From contig OZ020592.1 of the NCBI GenBank assembly GCA_963971535.1, forward strand, positions 126,870,888 to 126,934,887: a stretch of DNA of 64,000 bases, in the 5' to 3' direction. Shown piece after piece: positions 1-10,322 of this stretch. A program made the translations under genes and the position numbers. Source of the DNA: Notolepis coatsorum (lineage: Eukaryota > Chordata > Actinopteri > Aulopiformes > Paralepididae). The notes beneath the pieces are model-generated. The model worked only from the letters and a program-made list of their open reading frames with translations, was not told the DNA's origin and made no database searches. How positions within the stretch are numbered: the first letter of the stretch is position 1; each line of letters opens with the position of its first letter.

Positions 1-1134
1 AAATTAAATGTATTTACAAAGGAGTCCAGGGCTAACTGAACATCAGTTTCAGTGTTACAATAAGTATCAGAAAGAACAAGATCATCTAAAAATGATTCGT
101 TATTAAAAGATTTAAAATTCCTCCTTAAAACTGTGTGAGATCTTGTTTTTGGCAGTCTCGTGCTTCTTACACAGACTGTGGGGCAATGGTCACTTATGCC
201 TAAGTCAAAAACCCCACAAGCTGAGATCCTGTCATATTTATTCACAAAAATCAAATCAATAAGGGTAGACCTAGTCATTTTTAAGGTTTGGTCTGGTGGG
301 CTCAGTAATTAACTGGGAAAGACTGAGGTTACCACTGATTTCTTTAAGGTGCTTTGCAGCACCACTCAACCAGTCAATATTAAAATCACCCATGACAATC
401 ACCTCAGAGTCAATATATTGTGAAAGGAGCTCAGCTAATCTATCTAGAGAGCTAGCATCAGCAGAAGGGGGTCTGTAGACACCAATTACATATATAAAAT
501 TGTTGATCCCCAACTCGACCTTTAAAACAAGTACTTCAAAACACATTGGGATAGTGACAGCATAAACAACAGAAGCCGAAAAACAAGATTTAACATAAAT
601 AACTACCCCACCACCCCTACCTACCCTATCAATTCTAAACACATTAAAATCATGTAGATCTATTGTGGAGTCAGAATCAGATTTCTTCAACCAGGACTCA
701 GATATGACCAATATATCTGGATCAGCCTGTGCTACCAGTATTCTAAGATGGTCCAACTTCTGGTGCTGAAGGAGACTTCTAATGTTCAGGTGAATCAATC
801 CCAACCCTTTCCTTTCTTTAAAGGTATGTGGATTATTTAGAGAAAGTGGTGTGGAATCTGACTCACGTGACAAGGAAATAGAAGACTGTAAAGTGACTAA
901 TATTAAGTTGGAGTGATTTACAGTATGCCAATGTGTTGGGTAATGATCATGAACCCTATCAGAAATCATGACTTCTATATTAAAAGTAATAGGTGGTAGA
1001 GGGAGATCAGACAGAGTAAAAGCAGACAACATAATAACAGACGTGTTGGAGAAGGAGTGTTCAGCAGGACCCATTATAGGATGCTCCTCAAAATGACCAG
1101 GAGAAGATTCTAGTGCAATCTGAGTTAAAAGCAA
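1..1134 (-). pseudogene. LINE ORF2, N-terminal endonuclease part (L2/CR1-like), runs off the window
   Basis: This is the start of the second ORF of a non-LTR retrotransposon, whose endonuclease nicks target DNA for reverse transcription. Visible endonuclease motifs, in order, are LNIRSLL, VISESWL (catalytic Glu), RIDRVGRGGGVVIYV, IGVYRPPSAD and VMGDFNIDW. The frame from the Met at 1134 stays open to 271. There a run of five A (minus strand, about 280-284) shifts the frame by one. The next frame continues with STLIDLIFVN and GISDHCPTVCVR, the terminal SDH motif, to the window edge. So the copy carries one visible frameshift, and its reverse transcriptase, if present, lies left of position 1. 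ORF1 ends at 1088, so the two ORFs overlap by about 47 bp. The L2/CR1 assignment rests on the endonuclease style plus the esterase-bearing ORF1. Confidence 0.75.
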
Positions 1135-2246
1135 TGTACTGGATATAATTCCGTGTAAGCTGTTGAATGCCCTTTAGACTGGGATGCAGGCCATCCAGTT
1201 TATAGAGGTCATTTCTGGTCCAAAAGTAATCAAAGTTACTAATAAATCCATGTGCTGTTGCAGTACAAAATGATTTTAGCCATTCGTGAAGACTAAAAAT
1301 ACGACTAAAATGTTCTGGACTTTTTGAGGGAGCTGGGATAGGACCAGAGAACACACAGGTTCTACCCAGGCTCTGTATCGTCATTGCAAGAGAATCCAGC
1401 TGGTCACGGAGATCAACAGATTGACCACGCATGACATTATTAGTACCAACATGGATAATCAGTGTGTGAGCTGAGGGATGGAGGTCAGTTAACACTGGAA
1501 TCAATTCTGTAATATCAGAAACCTTACTGCCTGGGAGACAGAAAGTGACAGCACCTGGAAGTTCAACAGATCTAACAATAGAGTCGCCAATGATCAAAAT
1601 TTCAGGTTGGCCATTCCTGCAGCCCCCCATGTAAACAGAGAGTTTGGGGTGAAGAAGAGTCTGACTGTTAGCTACACCAGCCACCAGGGCGGTGTCTGGA
1701 GCAGTAGTTGTATGCGGTTCACCTGGGCAGGAAGACGGCCGCGAATCATCACATGTGATGTCATCATCACTGGCCACAGTATCCAGAGGTGTGTTGTGTT
1801 GAAGAGAGGAACGTTGAAGGCCGGCAGGAGAGATCCCAGAGTGGAAGACAACAGGAGGAGAGCAGCGCCGACGGCGCTTCCCGATGGACACAGGGGACGT
1901 CGGGGAAAACCGTCTCTTCCTCACCGAGCTGGAGAAGTTCGCTCCAGAGAAACCCACTGCAGGCTGCTCCAAAAAAGCCGGACAGACAGTCGACGCGCCT
2001 GTGGAAGCTAGCTCTGTTAGCCCTTCAAGTGGAGCATACTGGTTGTATAGCTGAAACGGGTCATCATCCACGTTTGGGGAGAACAGGGGGAGCGATACCC
2101 TCCTCCCTTTTCCCTGCTTTACTACACGCGACCATGGAAGAGGAAGCGCTGTAGAAGAAGGGTTTTCCAGGAGATCCAACCGGGAGACGAGCAGAGCCTT
2201 TTGCTGGATGATGTCGTCCAGGAGGCACTCAATAGTACGGAGACCG

Positions 2247-2987
2247 CGCCTGAGGCCCCGTTTAGACGGAAACGCTAGCAGGTGAATCCGCAAAAATATT
2301 TTTACGGATGTGCCTTTCGTTTATACGGAAACGGCGTTTTTACGGGGTGAAACCGCAAAAAAGTGAGACTACCTTCCAGGGTGGAATTCCTAGAAACGCA
2401 AAAGCTTTGCGCTCTCGTCTAAACTGTTAAAACGAATAAATCTGATAAAACGATGACGAAATGGTTGTCACGGCTCTGGTCGCGCGTACTGCTTACGTCA
2501 CAGGTAGCAGGTATGCGCCAGTAGCCGAGACGTAAACAAAGCAAGTATGTCTGAACGGAGATCACCTGAAGGCTACATTGGCAGTACTTTTAACCCTTTC
2601 ACTGCCACACGACAGAAGGTTAACCCTTTACTATCACACAACCGGCTGTCGTGTGGCAGTGAAAGGGTTAAATACACAAGAATCTGTCCCGCGGCGTGAG
2701 TTCTATAGATATCTATGAGTGGACCCACTGTCTGTGAGTGACGCTGCTTTGGTCCAATCACATTCCCCATCCACAGTCTGCGAATCAGAGGCAGAGTAGG
2801 GCGGGTCTTCACAGCACGTCATGTGACATATGCGCCAATCGTGTGACAGCGGGACTCCGTCGTTACAGCGTCGTCTGCACGGAGAATTCCACTCCAAAAC
2901 GCTCGTCTAAACGTAAAATTAAAAGTGAAACCGCAAGATGACTTTTGCGGTTTCTGTTCACAAAACGCTCGTCTAAACGGGGCCTGA
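2247..2987. mobile_element. hAT-like non-autonomous DNA transposon (MITE) inserted in LINE ORF1
   Basis: The ends are inverted copies of AGGCCCCGTTTAGACG; the right end reads CGTCTAAACGGGGCCT. The flanks carry an imperfect 8-bp duplication, gagaccgc on the left and gagactgc on the right, which fits the 8-bp duplications of hAT elements, although a few extra bases separate it from the left end. The interior has many aaacgc/ccgcaaaa motifs in both orientations and no coding frame. A smaller piggyBac-like element sits inside at 2590-2671. Confidence 0.6.
2590..2671. mobile_element. piggyBac-like miniature element, complete copy
   Basis: Seventy-four bases lie between two TTAA sites. The 22-bp terminal inverted repeats begin CCCTTTCACTGCCACACGAC and match perfectly. 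The centre is a second TTAACCCTTTACTATCACAC motif. TTAA target duplication with ends beginning CCC is the piggyBac signature. It has no coding capacity. Related copies are at 19717, 28903 and 47947. Confidence 0.7.
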
Positions 2988-3072
2988 GACTGCATAACTC
3001 GGTTTCCACTGTGGTGAGTGTTGACATCTTGTAAAATAGCTTTTCATTCTCACCGTATACAACAGTGTACAC

Positions 3073-3378
3073 ACCGGTCCAATAGCTATCCTAGCCACCA
3101 GGCTAAAGGCAAGCCTAGCTAGGTTAGCATAAAAGCCGGTAGTGTTTAGCTGTAGCTATGACAACCACAACAAGTCCCGCTAGTTTCAATCACGACAAGT
3201 CGGAATCACATAAAACCAGTAAAACGATAAAAACGATAAAAGCAATAAAGTCACAATGATCAGTTAAGATCAATGGCTAAAATGTTTTTTTTTTAAATAA
3301 CGTAAAAAGAACAGCCAAGGAAGTTTGGAAGACACAGAGCCTCACAAAACACGACCGTTCAGTAAGAGATTTGTGAGT
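3073..3378. other. LINE 5' flank and unassigned sequence
   Basis: This stretch probably includes the 5' UTR of the split LINE, ending somewhere before 3290. A run of tagct-type motifs and cgataaaa repeats is visible near 3100-3245. No gene is seen. Confidence 0.4.
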
Positions 3379-3985
3379 TGCTGAGGAGGAAACAGTGTTT
3401 ACATGATGAGTATGTGAAGATGAATCTCTACAACATGATGTGATGAGGAAACAGTGTTTACATGATGAGTATGTGAAGATGAATCTCTACAACATGATGA
3501 GGAGGAAAAGTGTTTACATGATGAGTATGTGAAGATGAATCTCTACAACATGATGTGATGAGGAACCAGTGTTTACATGATGAGTATGTGAAGATGAATC
3601 TCTACAACACGATGAGGAGGAAATAGTGTTTACATGATGAGTATGTGAAGATGAATCTCTACAACACGATGAAGAGGAAACAGTGTTTACATGATGAGTA
3701 TGTGAAGATGAATCTCTACAACACGATGAAGAGGAAACAGTGTTTACATGATGAGTATGTGAAGATGAATCTCTACAACATGATGTGATGAGGAACCAGT
3801 GTTTACATGATGAGTATGTGAAGATGAATCTCTACAACATGATGTGATGAGGAACCAGTGTTTACATGATGAGTATGTGAAGATGAATCTCTACAACATG
3901 ATGTGATGAGGAACCAGTGTTTACATGATGAGTATGTGAAGATGAATCTCTACAACACGATGAGGAGGAGGAAATAGTGTTTACC
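3379..3985. repeat. Minisatellite, unit about 55-60 bp, about 10 copies
   Basis: The unit contains gtgtttacatgatgagta followed by tgtgaagatgaatctctac and an aacatgatgtgatgaggaa linker of variable length. The copies are nearly identical except for short gat/gag indels in the linker, which suggests recent amplification. Confidence 0.9.
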
Positions 3986-4222
3986 GACAGCCACAACCGG
4001 GGGCAGCGACGCTTGCAATCTCAGAACACTGGCATGCTTGTGCTCCAGAGGCCTGTGCTCCAGGTGGTTCCCTGAATCCCGTCACGGTGTTCTCACAGTG
4101 TGTGACCACAACAGGAGGTCAAGGGGTCAAGCTCAGTTTAAATTCAATCAGAAAAACCACAGTCTGCATTTAAACAAGCAGTGAAGAGACGTGAAGAGAC
4201 GTGAAGGGAGACGTGAAGAGAG
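3986..4222. other. Unassigned unique-looking sequence
   Basis: No coding frame or repeat is recognised apart from three short gtgaagagac copies at 4183-4220. Confidence 0.5.
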
Positions 4223-5986
4223 TACACTGTCTGATATATATCTACACTGAAGTAGTTTTTCAAGTTTCTTTAATAGTTGTCATACAGAAGTACAGAATAC
4301 TTTCATACAAAATGCTTCTTACTGTTACGCTCCAGAGACTGTGCTAGACAAGATAGTATCAAATAACATAGTATAGCATGTAATTTAGAAGAAGAAAATG
4401 AGGTCACAGTGTTCGGTATAGACATATGTACAATGTTCTGAGTTACCATATAATATACAATACTATGCAGTGTACTAATGTACAGTACTATATAGTGCAA
4501 AGCAGAAATGGGATGAGGTACAATTTAGGTACAATTTACAGTAAGGTGTACGAGTTGTAGTGCAATCCTTCATCAATAAATATAAAGTGTGGGGAGTGGG
4601 TGCTACAGTGTGTTTGTTTAAAGTGGGTGTGTGCTATAAAGTGTGTGGAGTGGGTGCTACAGTGTGTTTGTTTAAAGTGAGTGTGTGCGTGTGGATGTGT
4701 GTGCTATGTGCGTTTGGTGGTTGTTGTTGTGTAGTGTTCATTGTTCGTTTAGCAGCCTGATGGCCTGGGGATAGAAGCTTCTTCTGAGTCTTTCTGTGCT
4801 CGCCTTGAGACTCCGGTATCGCTTGCCTGACCGCAGCAGTTCAAAGAGGCAGTTGTTCGGGTGACTGGAGTCTTTAATGATTCTCTTAGCCTTGCCCTTG
4901 CAACGCTTGTTGTAAATGTTCTGGAGGGTGGGGAGCCCCCCTCCAATTGTGCGTTCGGCTGAACGTGTCACTCTTTGTAGTCTGCTTCGGTCTTGTGCAG
5001 TGCTATTCCCAAACCAGGAGGTGATGTTGCCGGTCAAGATGCTCTCTATTGTACATGAGTAGAAGTTCTTAAGGATCTTCTGACTGACTTGGAACTTCCT
5101 TAGGCGCCTGAGGAAGTAGAGGCGTTGTCGTGCCTTCTTCACAACACTGTCAATGTGTGTGGTCCATGTCAAGTCCTCGGATATGTAGGCTCCGAGGTAC
5201 TTAAAGCTGTTGACTCTCTCAACCGGTGCCCCGTCGATGCTGAGGGGGCTGTAGTCCTTGACCCCCGACCTCCTGAAGTCCACAATCATCTCCTTTGTTT
5301 TGCTGACGTTCAGGGAGAGGCTGTTTTCCTGGCACCATCCGCCAGGACCTTGACCTCTTCCAGGTAGGCCCTCTCGTCGTTGGCAGAGATCAGGCCCACC
5401 ACCACTGTGTCGTCAGCAAATTTGATGATTGTATTGCTACTCCGCTGAGCCACACAGTCGTGTGTGTACAGGGAGTAGAGGAGGGGACTCAGAACACAGC
5501 CCTGGGGGGCCCCTATGTTGAGGGTGATGGATGAGGAGGTGCAGTTGCCTGCTCTCACCACCTGGGGTCTGCCAGTCAGGAAGTCCAAGACCCACTGGCA
5601 GAGGTCATAGTTCAAGCCCAGGTCCCTGAGCTTGGCTATGAGTATGGAGGGGACTATGGTATTGAATGCCGAGCTGTAGTCGATGAATAGCATTCTCACA
5701 TAGTTCCCCTGCCTCTTGTCCAGGTGTGATGCTGCTGTGTGCAGCACATGGGCTATGGCGTCCTCCGTGGACCTGTTGGGGCGGTATGCAAATTGCAGGG
5801 GGTCCATGTTGATGGGGAGGGAGGAGCAGATGTAGCCCTTTACTAGCTTCTCAAAGCACTTCATGGCTATGGAGGTGAGAGCTACAGGGCGGTAGTCGTT
5901 GAGGCAAGCAGGCTTGGATTTTTTGGGTACAGGGATAATAGTGGACTTCTTCACTACACTGTCTGATATATATCTACACTGAAGTA
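4223..5986 (-). mobile_element. 5'-truncated L2-type LINE with a perfect 32-bp target-site duplication
   Basis: Identical 32-bp direct repeats, each starting tacactgtctgatatatatc, lie at 4223-4254 and 5955-5986 and bracket the insertion at 4255-5954. The element is on the minus strand. Its 3' end is at the left, with a 3' UTR (4255-4737) that recurs at 12240-12676 and, as a short tail, at 60164-60240. The coding part is truncated inside the reverse transcriptase. The intact duplication and almost intact frame indicate a recent insertion. Confidence 0.9.
4738..5954 (-). pseudogene. L2-type LINE reverse transcriptase, C-terminal half
   Basis: Reverse transcriptase blocks, in order, are [53 protein letters not shown] (first catalytic Asp), [27 protein letters not shown] (catalytic FADD) and, after the palm, MIVDFRRSG and FKYLGAYISEDLTW. 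The C-terminus ends FYPQAIRLLNEQ at 4738. The frame is open from 5954 to 5310, then one base is missing near LADG/WCQE (about 5325-5340), and the next frame runs from 5289 to 4738. A single frameshift in about 1.2 kb fits a young copy. The endonuclease half is absent because of 5' truncation. Confidence 0.85.
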
Positions 5987-6308
5987 CACTGTCTGATACA
6001 TTGGTCTGTATGTCCTATCAGTTATATCATACATTACAATAAATATAGACAATAAAGAATTAGAATTGTAATATATACTATGAGTACGATTAAAGGTAAA
6101 CAGTATACACAAGGTGCAGTATACACCAGGTACCCTAACTGGCATGATATACGTCACACATGACAGTAGTCACTAGGAAGACAGTAGCCACAGTATATAT
6201 ATATGGTATATACAGCATTACTGTACATGCTATCATACAGTTATATACAGGTGTATAAGTAGGTACATAGAAGAATTATATGCAGGTATATTCAGACATA
6301 TATATATA
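5987..6308 (+). repeat. AT-rich interspersed repeat, third copy of the family flanking the 25-bp array
   Basis: The stretch around 6190-6270 (ggtatatacagcattactgt, acatgctatcatacagttat) matches the repeats at 35690-36005 (inverted) and 44120-44640. No coding frame is seen. The L2 copy at 4255 inserted into the edge of this sequence. Confidence 0.5.
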
Positions 6309-6632
6309 TAGCAGAGGATCAGGTGAACAGGTAGATAGCAGAGGATCAGGTGAACAGGTAGATAGCAGAGGATCAGGTGAACAGGTAGATAGCAGAGGAT
6401 CAGGTGAACAGGTAGATAGCAGAGGATCAGGTGAACAGGTAGATAGCAGAGGATCAGGTGAACAGGTAGATAGCAGAAGATCAGGTGAACAGGTAGATAG
6501 CAGAGGATCAGGTGAACAGGTAGATAGCAGAGGATCAGGTGAACAGGTAGATAGCAGAGGATCAGGTGAGCAGGTAGATAGCAGAAGATCAGGTGAACAG
6601 GTAGATAGCAGAAGATCCAGTATGGAGAACTC
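6309..6632. repeat. 27-bp minisatellite, about 12 copies
   Basis: The unit is 27 bp: agcagaggatcaggtgaaca plus ggtagat. Because 27 is a multiple of three the plus strand stays open and would give a 9-residue SRGSGEQVD repeat, but the frame has no gene context and I do not call it coding. Confidence 0.9.
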
Positions 6633-6909
6633 TGTCTTTATGGCAAGTTGTTGAGTAGAGTAGAAACATCTCTGGATACCTATGACTGTATGACTGTATG
6701 ACTAACAGATCCCAAGATAAACTCATTTGAAAATGCAATGTTCTGCCTGATGGTGGCGCTAGAGGAAAAATCATGGGGTCACCAAAGATCTATAGGATTC
6801 TTCCTCTAGGAGTCATGAATGTGCACATTCCATCCATTGATCCAATGCCGTGCGCCTCGGTAATAATAATAAGCAGCGTTTTTTCTTCCTTCTTCCCAAG
6901 ATGCACAGT

Positions 6910-6910
<1 letters not shown>

Positions 6911-6949
<39 letters not shown>

Positions 6950-7006
6950 GAGATAGAGAGATAGAGATAGAGATAGAGATAGAGATAGAGATAGAGATAG
7001 AGATAG

Positions 7007-7057
<51 letters not shown>
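6911..7057. repeat. GATA microsatellite with a GATAGA core
   Basis: Tetranucleotide gata tracts flank a hexanucleotide gatagagatagagata core. This is a simple repeat; the long reading frames across it are artefacts. Confidence 0.95.
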
Positions 7058-7058
<1 letters not shown>

Positions 7059-7104
7059 GCAGTGTGCTTGTTCTGCAGTGAGTGCTGCGAGCAGTGGTAA
7101 TAAT

Positions 7105-7300
7105 AATCACTTCCTATAATATTTGGTTCGCGTTTGGTCCGATGAAGCGAACCGAGGCCGACGTTTTCAGGCGGACCAGAGTTCGCCTGTTTGGTCCGCG
7201 AACCGAGTTCGACACGCATTCACACAAACACGAAAAACCGGACTATCGAATTCTGGTCCGAAAGTCCGGACCAAACAGCCCCTGTGTGAAAGCGACCTTA
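7105..7300. mobile_element. One end of a hAT-like DNA transposon
   Basis: The right end reads ctgtgtgaaagcgacctta, whose reverse complement (taaggtcgctttcacacag) resembles hAT termini. The interior is rich in ggtccg/cgaacc inverted motifs. The opposite end is not seen; the element stops at the 31-bp array. Confidence 0.4.
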
Positions 7301-8380
7301 AACACCACGCTCTGATCCATTATGTGTGCTAAACACCACGGTCTGGTCCATTCTGTGTGTTAAACACCACGGTCTGATCCATTCTGTGTGCTAAACACCA
7401 CGCTCTGATCCATTCTGTGTGCTAAACACCACGGTCTGGTCCATTCTGTGTGCTAAACACCACGGTCTGGTCCATTATGTGTGTTAAACACCACGGTCTG
7501 GTCCATTCTGTGTGTTAAACACCACGGTCTGGTCCATTATGTGTGTTAAACACCACGGTCTGGTCCATTCTGTGTGTTAAACACCACGCTCTGATCCATT
7601 ATGTGTGTTAAACACCACGGTCTGGTCCATTCTGTGTGCTAAACACCACGCTCTGATCCATTATGTGTGTTAAACACCACGGTCTGGTCCATTCTGTGTG
7701 TTAAACACCACGCTCTGATCCATTATGTGTGTTAAACACCACGGTCTGGTCCATTCTGTGTGTTAAACACCACGCTCTGATCCATTATGTGTGTTAAACA
7801 CCACGCTCTGATCCATTATGTGTGTTAAACACCACGGTCTGGTCCATTCTGTGTGTTAAACACCACGGTCTGGTCCATTCTGTGTGTTAAACACCACGCA
7901 CAAACAGTACTGTATTTGCAAATCTGGTATGTCATAAATGTATAGATGTAGCAGTACTGTCTACCTGTATGTCATGTATGTCATATATGTCCTGATGAAT
8001 TGAAAATGGGGGACCCTGGTGTAAACAAGACGAAAGTCTTTCTCTGGTCTGCATCCCCTTAACAATTGTGTGTATTGAGCTGTACTGTATTGTACCCATT
8101 CTGCAATCTGTTAATAAAGTTTTCAATCAATCAATCAAAACGCTCTGATCCATTATGTGTGTTAAACACCACGGTCTGGTCCATTCTGTGTGTTAAACAC
8201 CACGCTCTGATCCATTATGTGTGTTAAACACCACGGTCTGGTCCATTCTGTGTGTTAAACACCACGCTCTGATCCATTATGTGTGTTAAACACCACGGTC
8301 TGGTCCATTCTGTGTGTTAAACACCACGCTCTGATCCATTATGTGTGTTAAACACCACGCTCTGATCCATTATGTGTGTA
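7301..8380. repeat. 31-bp minisatellite, about 27 copies, split by a LINE tail
   Basis: The unit is ttaaacaccacggtctggtc plus cattctgtgtg. Two diagnostic variants occur, cacggtctggtcc and cacgctctgatcc, together with an attctg/attatg alternation, so units form mixed blocks. The array is interrupted at about 7899-8139 by a LINE 3' end and then resumes in phase, so the array predates that insertion. Confidence 0.9.
7899..8139 (+). mobile_element. 3' tail of LINE family B inserted in the 31-bp minisatellite
   Basis: This is the last about 240 bp of the LINE whose longer copies lie at 26768-28476 and 45830-47296. It carries gtactgtatttgcaaatctg, ccccttaacaattgtgtgta and the terminal caatcaatcaatca tail. 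It is severely 5'-truncated and non-coding. Confidence 0.85.
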
Positions 8381-8404
8381 TGGAAAGGATCCAATGCTGG
8401 TGGT

Positions 8405-9428
8405 GAAGTGGAGGGTATTTAACTCAGGAGTGAGTTCACACCAAGGGGGGGGGGGGTATTTAACTCAGGAGTGAGTTTACACCAAGGGGGGGGGTATTTA
8501 ACTCAGGAGTTAGTTCACACCAAGGGGGGGGGGGTATTTAACTCAGGAGTGAGTTCACACTAAGGGGGGGGGTCTTTAACTCAGGAGTGAGTTTACACCA
8601 AGGGGGGGTATTTAACTCAGGAGTTAGTTCACACCAAGGGGGGGGGTATTTAACTCAGGAGTTAGTTCACACCAAGGGGGGGGGGGGTATTTAACTCAGG
8701 AGTTAGTTCACACCAAGGGGGGGGTATTTAACTCAGGAGTTAGTTCACACCAAGGGGGGGGGGTATTTAACTCAGGAGTTAGTTCACACCAAGGGGGGGG
8801 GGGTATTTAACTCAGGAGTTAGTTCACACCAAGGGGGGGTGTATTTAACTCAGGAGTGAGTTCACACCAAGGGGGGGGGGGGGGTATTTAACTCAGGAGT
8901 GAGTTTACACCAAGGGGGGGGGGGGTATTTAACTCAGGAGTGAGTTCACACTAAGGGGGGGGGGGGGTCTTTAACTCAGGAGTGAGTTTACACCAAGGGG
9001 GGGGGGGGTATTTAACTCAGGAGTTAGTTCACAACAAGGGGGGGGGGGTATTTAACTCAGGAGTTAGTTCACACCAAGGGGGGGTATTTAACTCAGGAGT
9101 TAGTTCACACCAAGGGGGGGGGGGTATTTAACTCAGGAGTTAGTTCACACCAAGGGGGGGTGTATTTAACTCAGGAGTGAGTTCACACCATGGGGGGGGG
9201 GTATTTAACTCAGGAGTGAGGTAACACCAAGGGGGGGGGGGGTATTTAACTCAGGAGTGAGTTTACACCAAGGGGGGGGGGGGGTATTTAACTCAGGAGT
9301 GAGTCTACACCAATGGGGGGGGGGGTGTATTTAACTCAGGAGTGAGTTTACACCAAGGGGGGGTATTTAACTCAGGAGTGAGTTCACACCAAGGGGGGGG
9401 GGGGGGGGGGGGGGAGGGGGGGGGTATT
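8405..9428. repeat. G-rich minisatellite, unit about 38-42 bp, about 25 copies
   Basis: The unit is tatttaactcaggagtgagt, then tcacaccaa and a G-tract of 7 to more than 20 bases. Length differences between units come almost wholly from the G-tract. The plus strand could form G-quadruplexes. The array ends where the DIRS-like element begins. Confidence 0.9.
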
Positions 9429-9670
9429 TAACGTAAGGTTATGTATATAACCAAGTTCTGTGAATTATGGTGACGCTCAGCATCATTCTGCACTGTACTT
9501 CACTTCGTGCACGAGCACTGAATAAAAAATTCCACCATGTACCTTTACATCCCAACATTCGTCTGGCCACACCCCCATCCGCTTACCTTCATAAGCAGGT
9601 GTGTGGTCACCTACTCGCCTCCTTCCCAAACTTTCACCACAAGGTGAGATCAAGGGCCGCAGCGGCGTCT

Positions 9671-9740
9671 GATGCTGAGCGTCACCATAATTCACAGAAC
9701 TTGGTTATATACATAACCTTACGTTCTGTTTCATTATGGC
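9671..9740. repeat. Internal complementary region of the DIRS-like element
   Basis: It contains the complement of the left terminus (9431-9484) followed directly by sequence matching the complement of the right terminus. This is the arrangement proposed to template circular DIRS intermediates. Confidence 0.65.
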
Positions 9741-10286
9741 ATTTTGACCCCACGACTACGCACACGCACAACCCACATGCCACCAGGGAACGAACGGAAG
9801 GAACAACCCTCGTTACTGCCCCCAAAATCACGGGGTCAAGAGCAAACCCAACCCCGTGGCAAGGCTGTAGCAGCGGAGCGCAAAGGAAGACCCAGACCCA
9901 CTGAAGGGACTGGATCCCCTGGAAAAAGGGGGCCCGGAGAGGTCAATTACGCCAGGCATCAAGACCCCACCAGGCGGTCACTTAGTGACACCGCCCCCCA
10001 CATCGCCAGCGTATTCGGATAGGGACCTTCCAAGAGCGGGCCCTTTCCCCCCAATAGCACACCGCCTGGCACACTGACCCTGCAGAACAGGCAAGTCAGC
10101 ATGGCCGTAAGCACTCAAAAAGTCCAACCAACGGAAGCAGGCAGCACACCGGGGAAACCAGGCAGCAGGCTGTAACCTGAGCCTGGAGCACTGCGGACGA
10201 GACAGGCGCCAAAGGAGTCAACTGAAAACAGCCCCCCCGGGCGGAAGGGGCGTATGCTGGCGTTGTTGAGCACCATGACAAAGCCT

Positions 10287-10322
<36 letters not shown>

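Larger units (their letters stand above)
1088..3072 (-). pseudogene. LINE ORF1 with SGNH/GDSL-esterase domain, split by a DNA transposon
   Basis: ORF1 of the same L2/CR1-like LINE. The C-terminal half reads as an SGNH-hydrolase fold: block I is ILIIGDSIVRSVELPG, block III HVGTNNVMRG, and the terminal D-x-x-H is LDGLHPSLKG. Esterase domains of this kind are known in ORF1 of fish L2 and CR1 elements. The middle is Ser/Pro/Arg rich. The frame is open from 2293 to 1088. Its N-terminus is displaced to the right of a roughly 740-bp DNA transposon at 2247-2987: the stretch MYTVVYGENEKLFYKM to VETELCSL (3072 to about 2990) lines up with RTIECLLDDIIQQKAL on the other side. The LINE is therefore older than the DNA element inside it. 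Confidence 0.7.

Noticed and set aside
6280-6654. Plus-strand SRGSGEQVD repeat protein
   Set aside because: The frame exists only because the 27-bp unit is a multiple of three; there is no gene context.
10296-10322. Poly(C) runs here and at 11755 as regulatory elements
   Set aside because: Simple homopolymers within a transposon fossil; nothing ties them to a gene.
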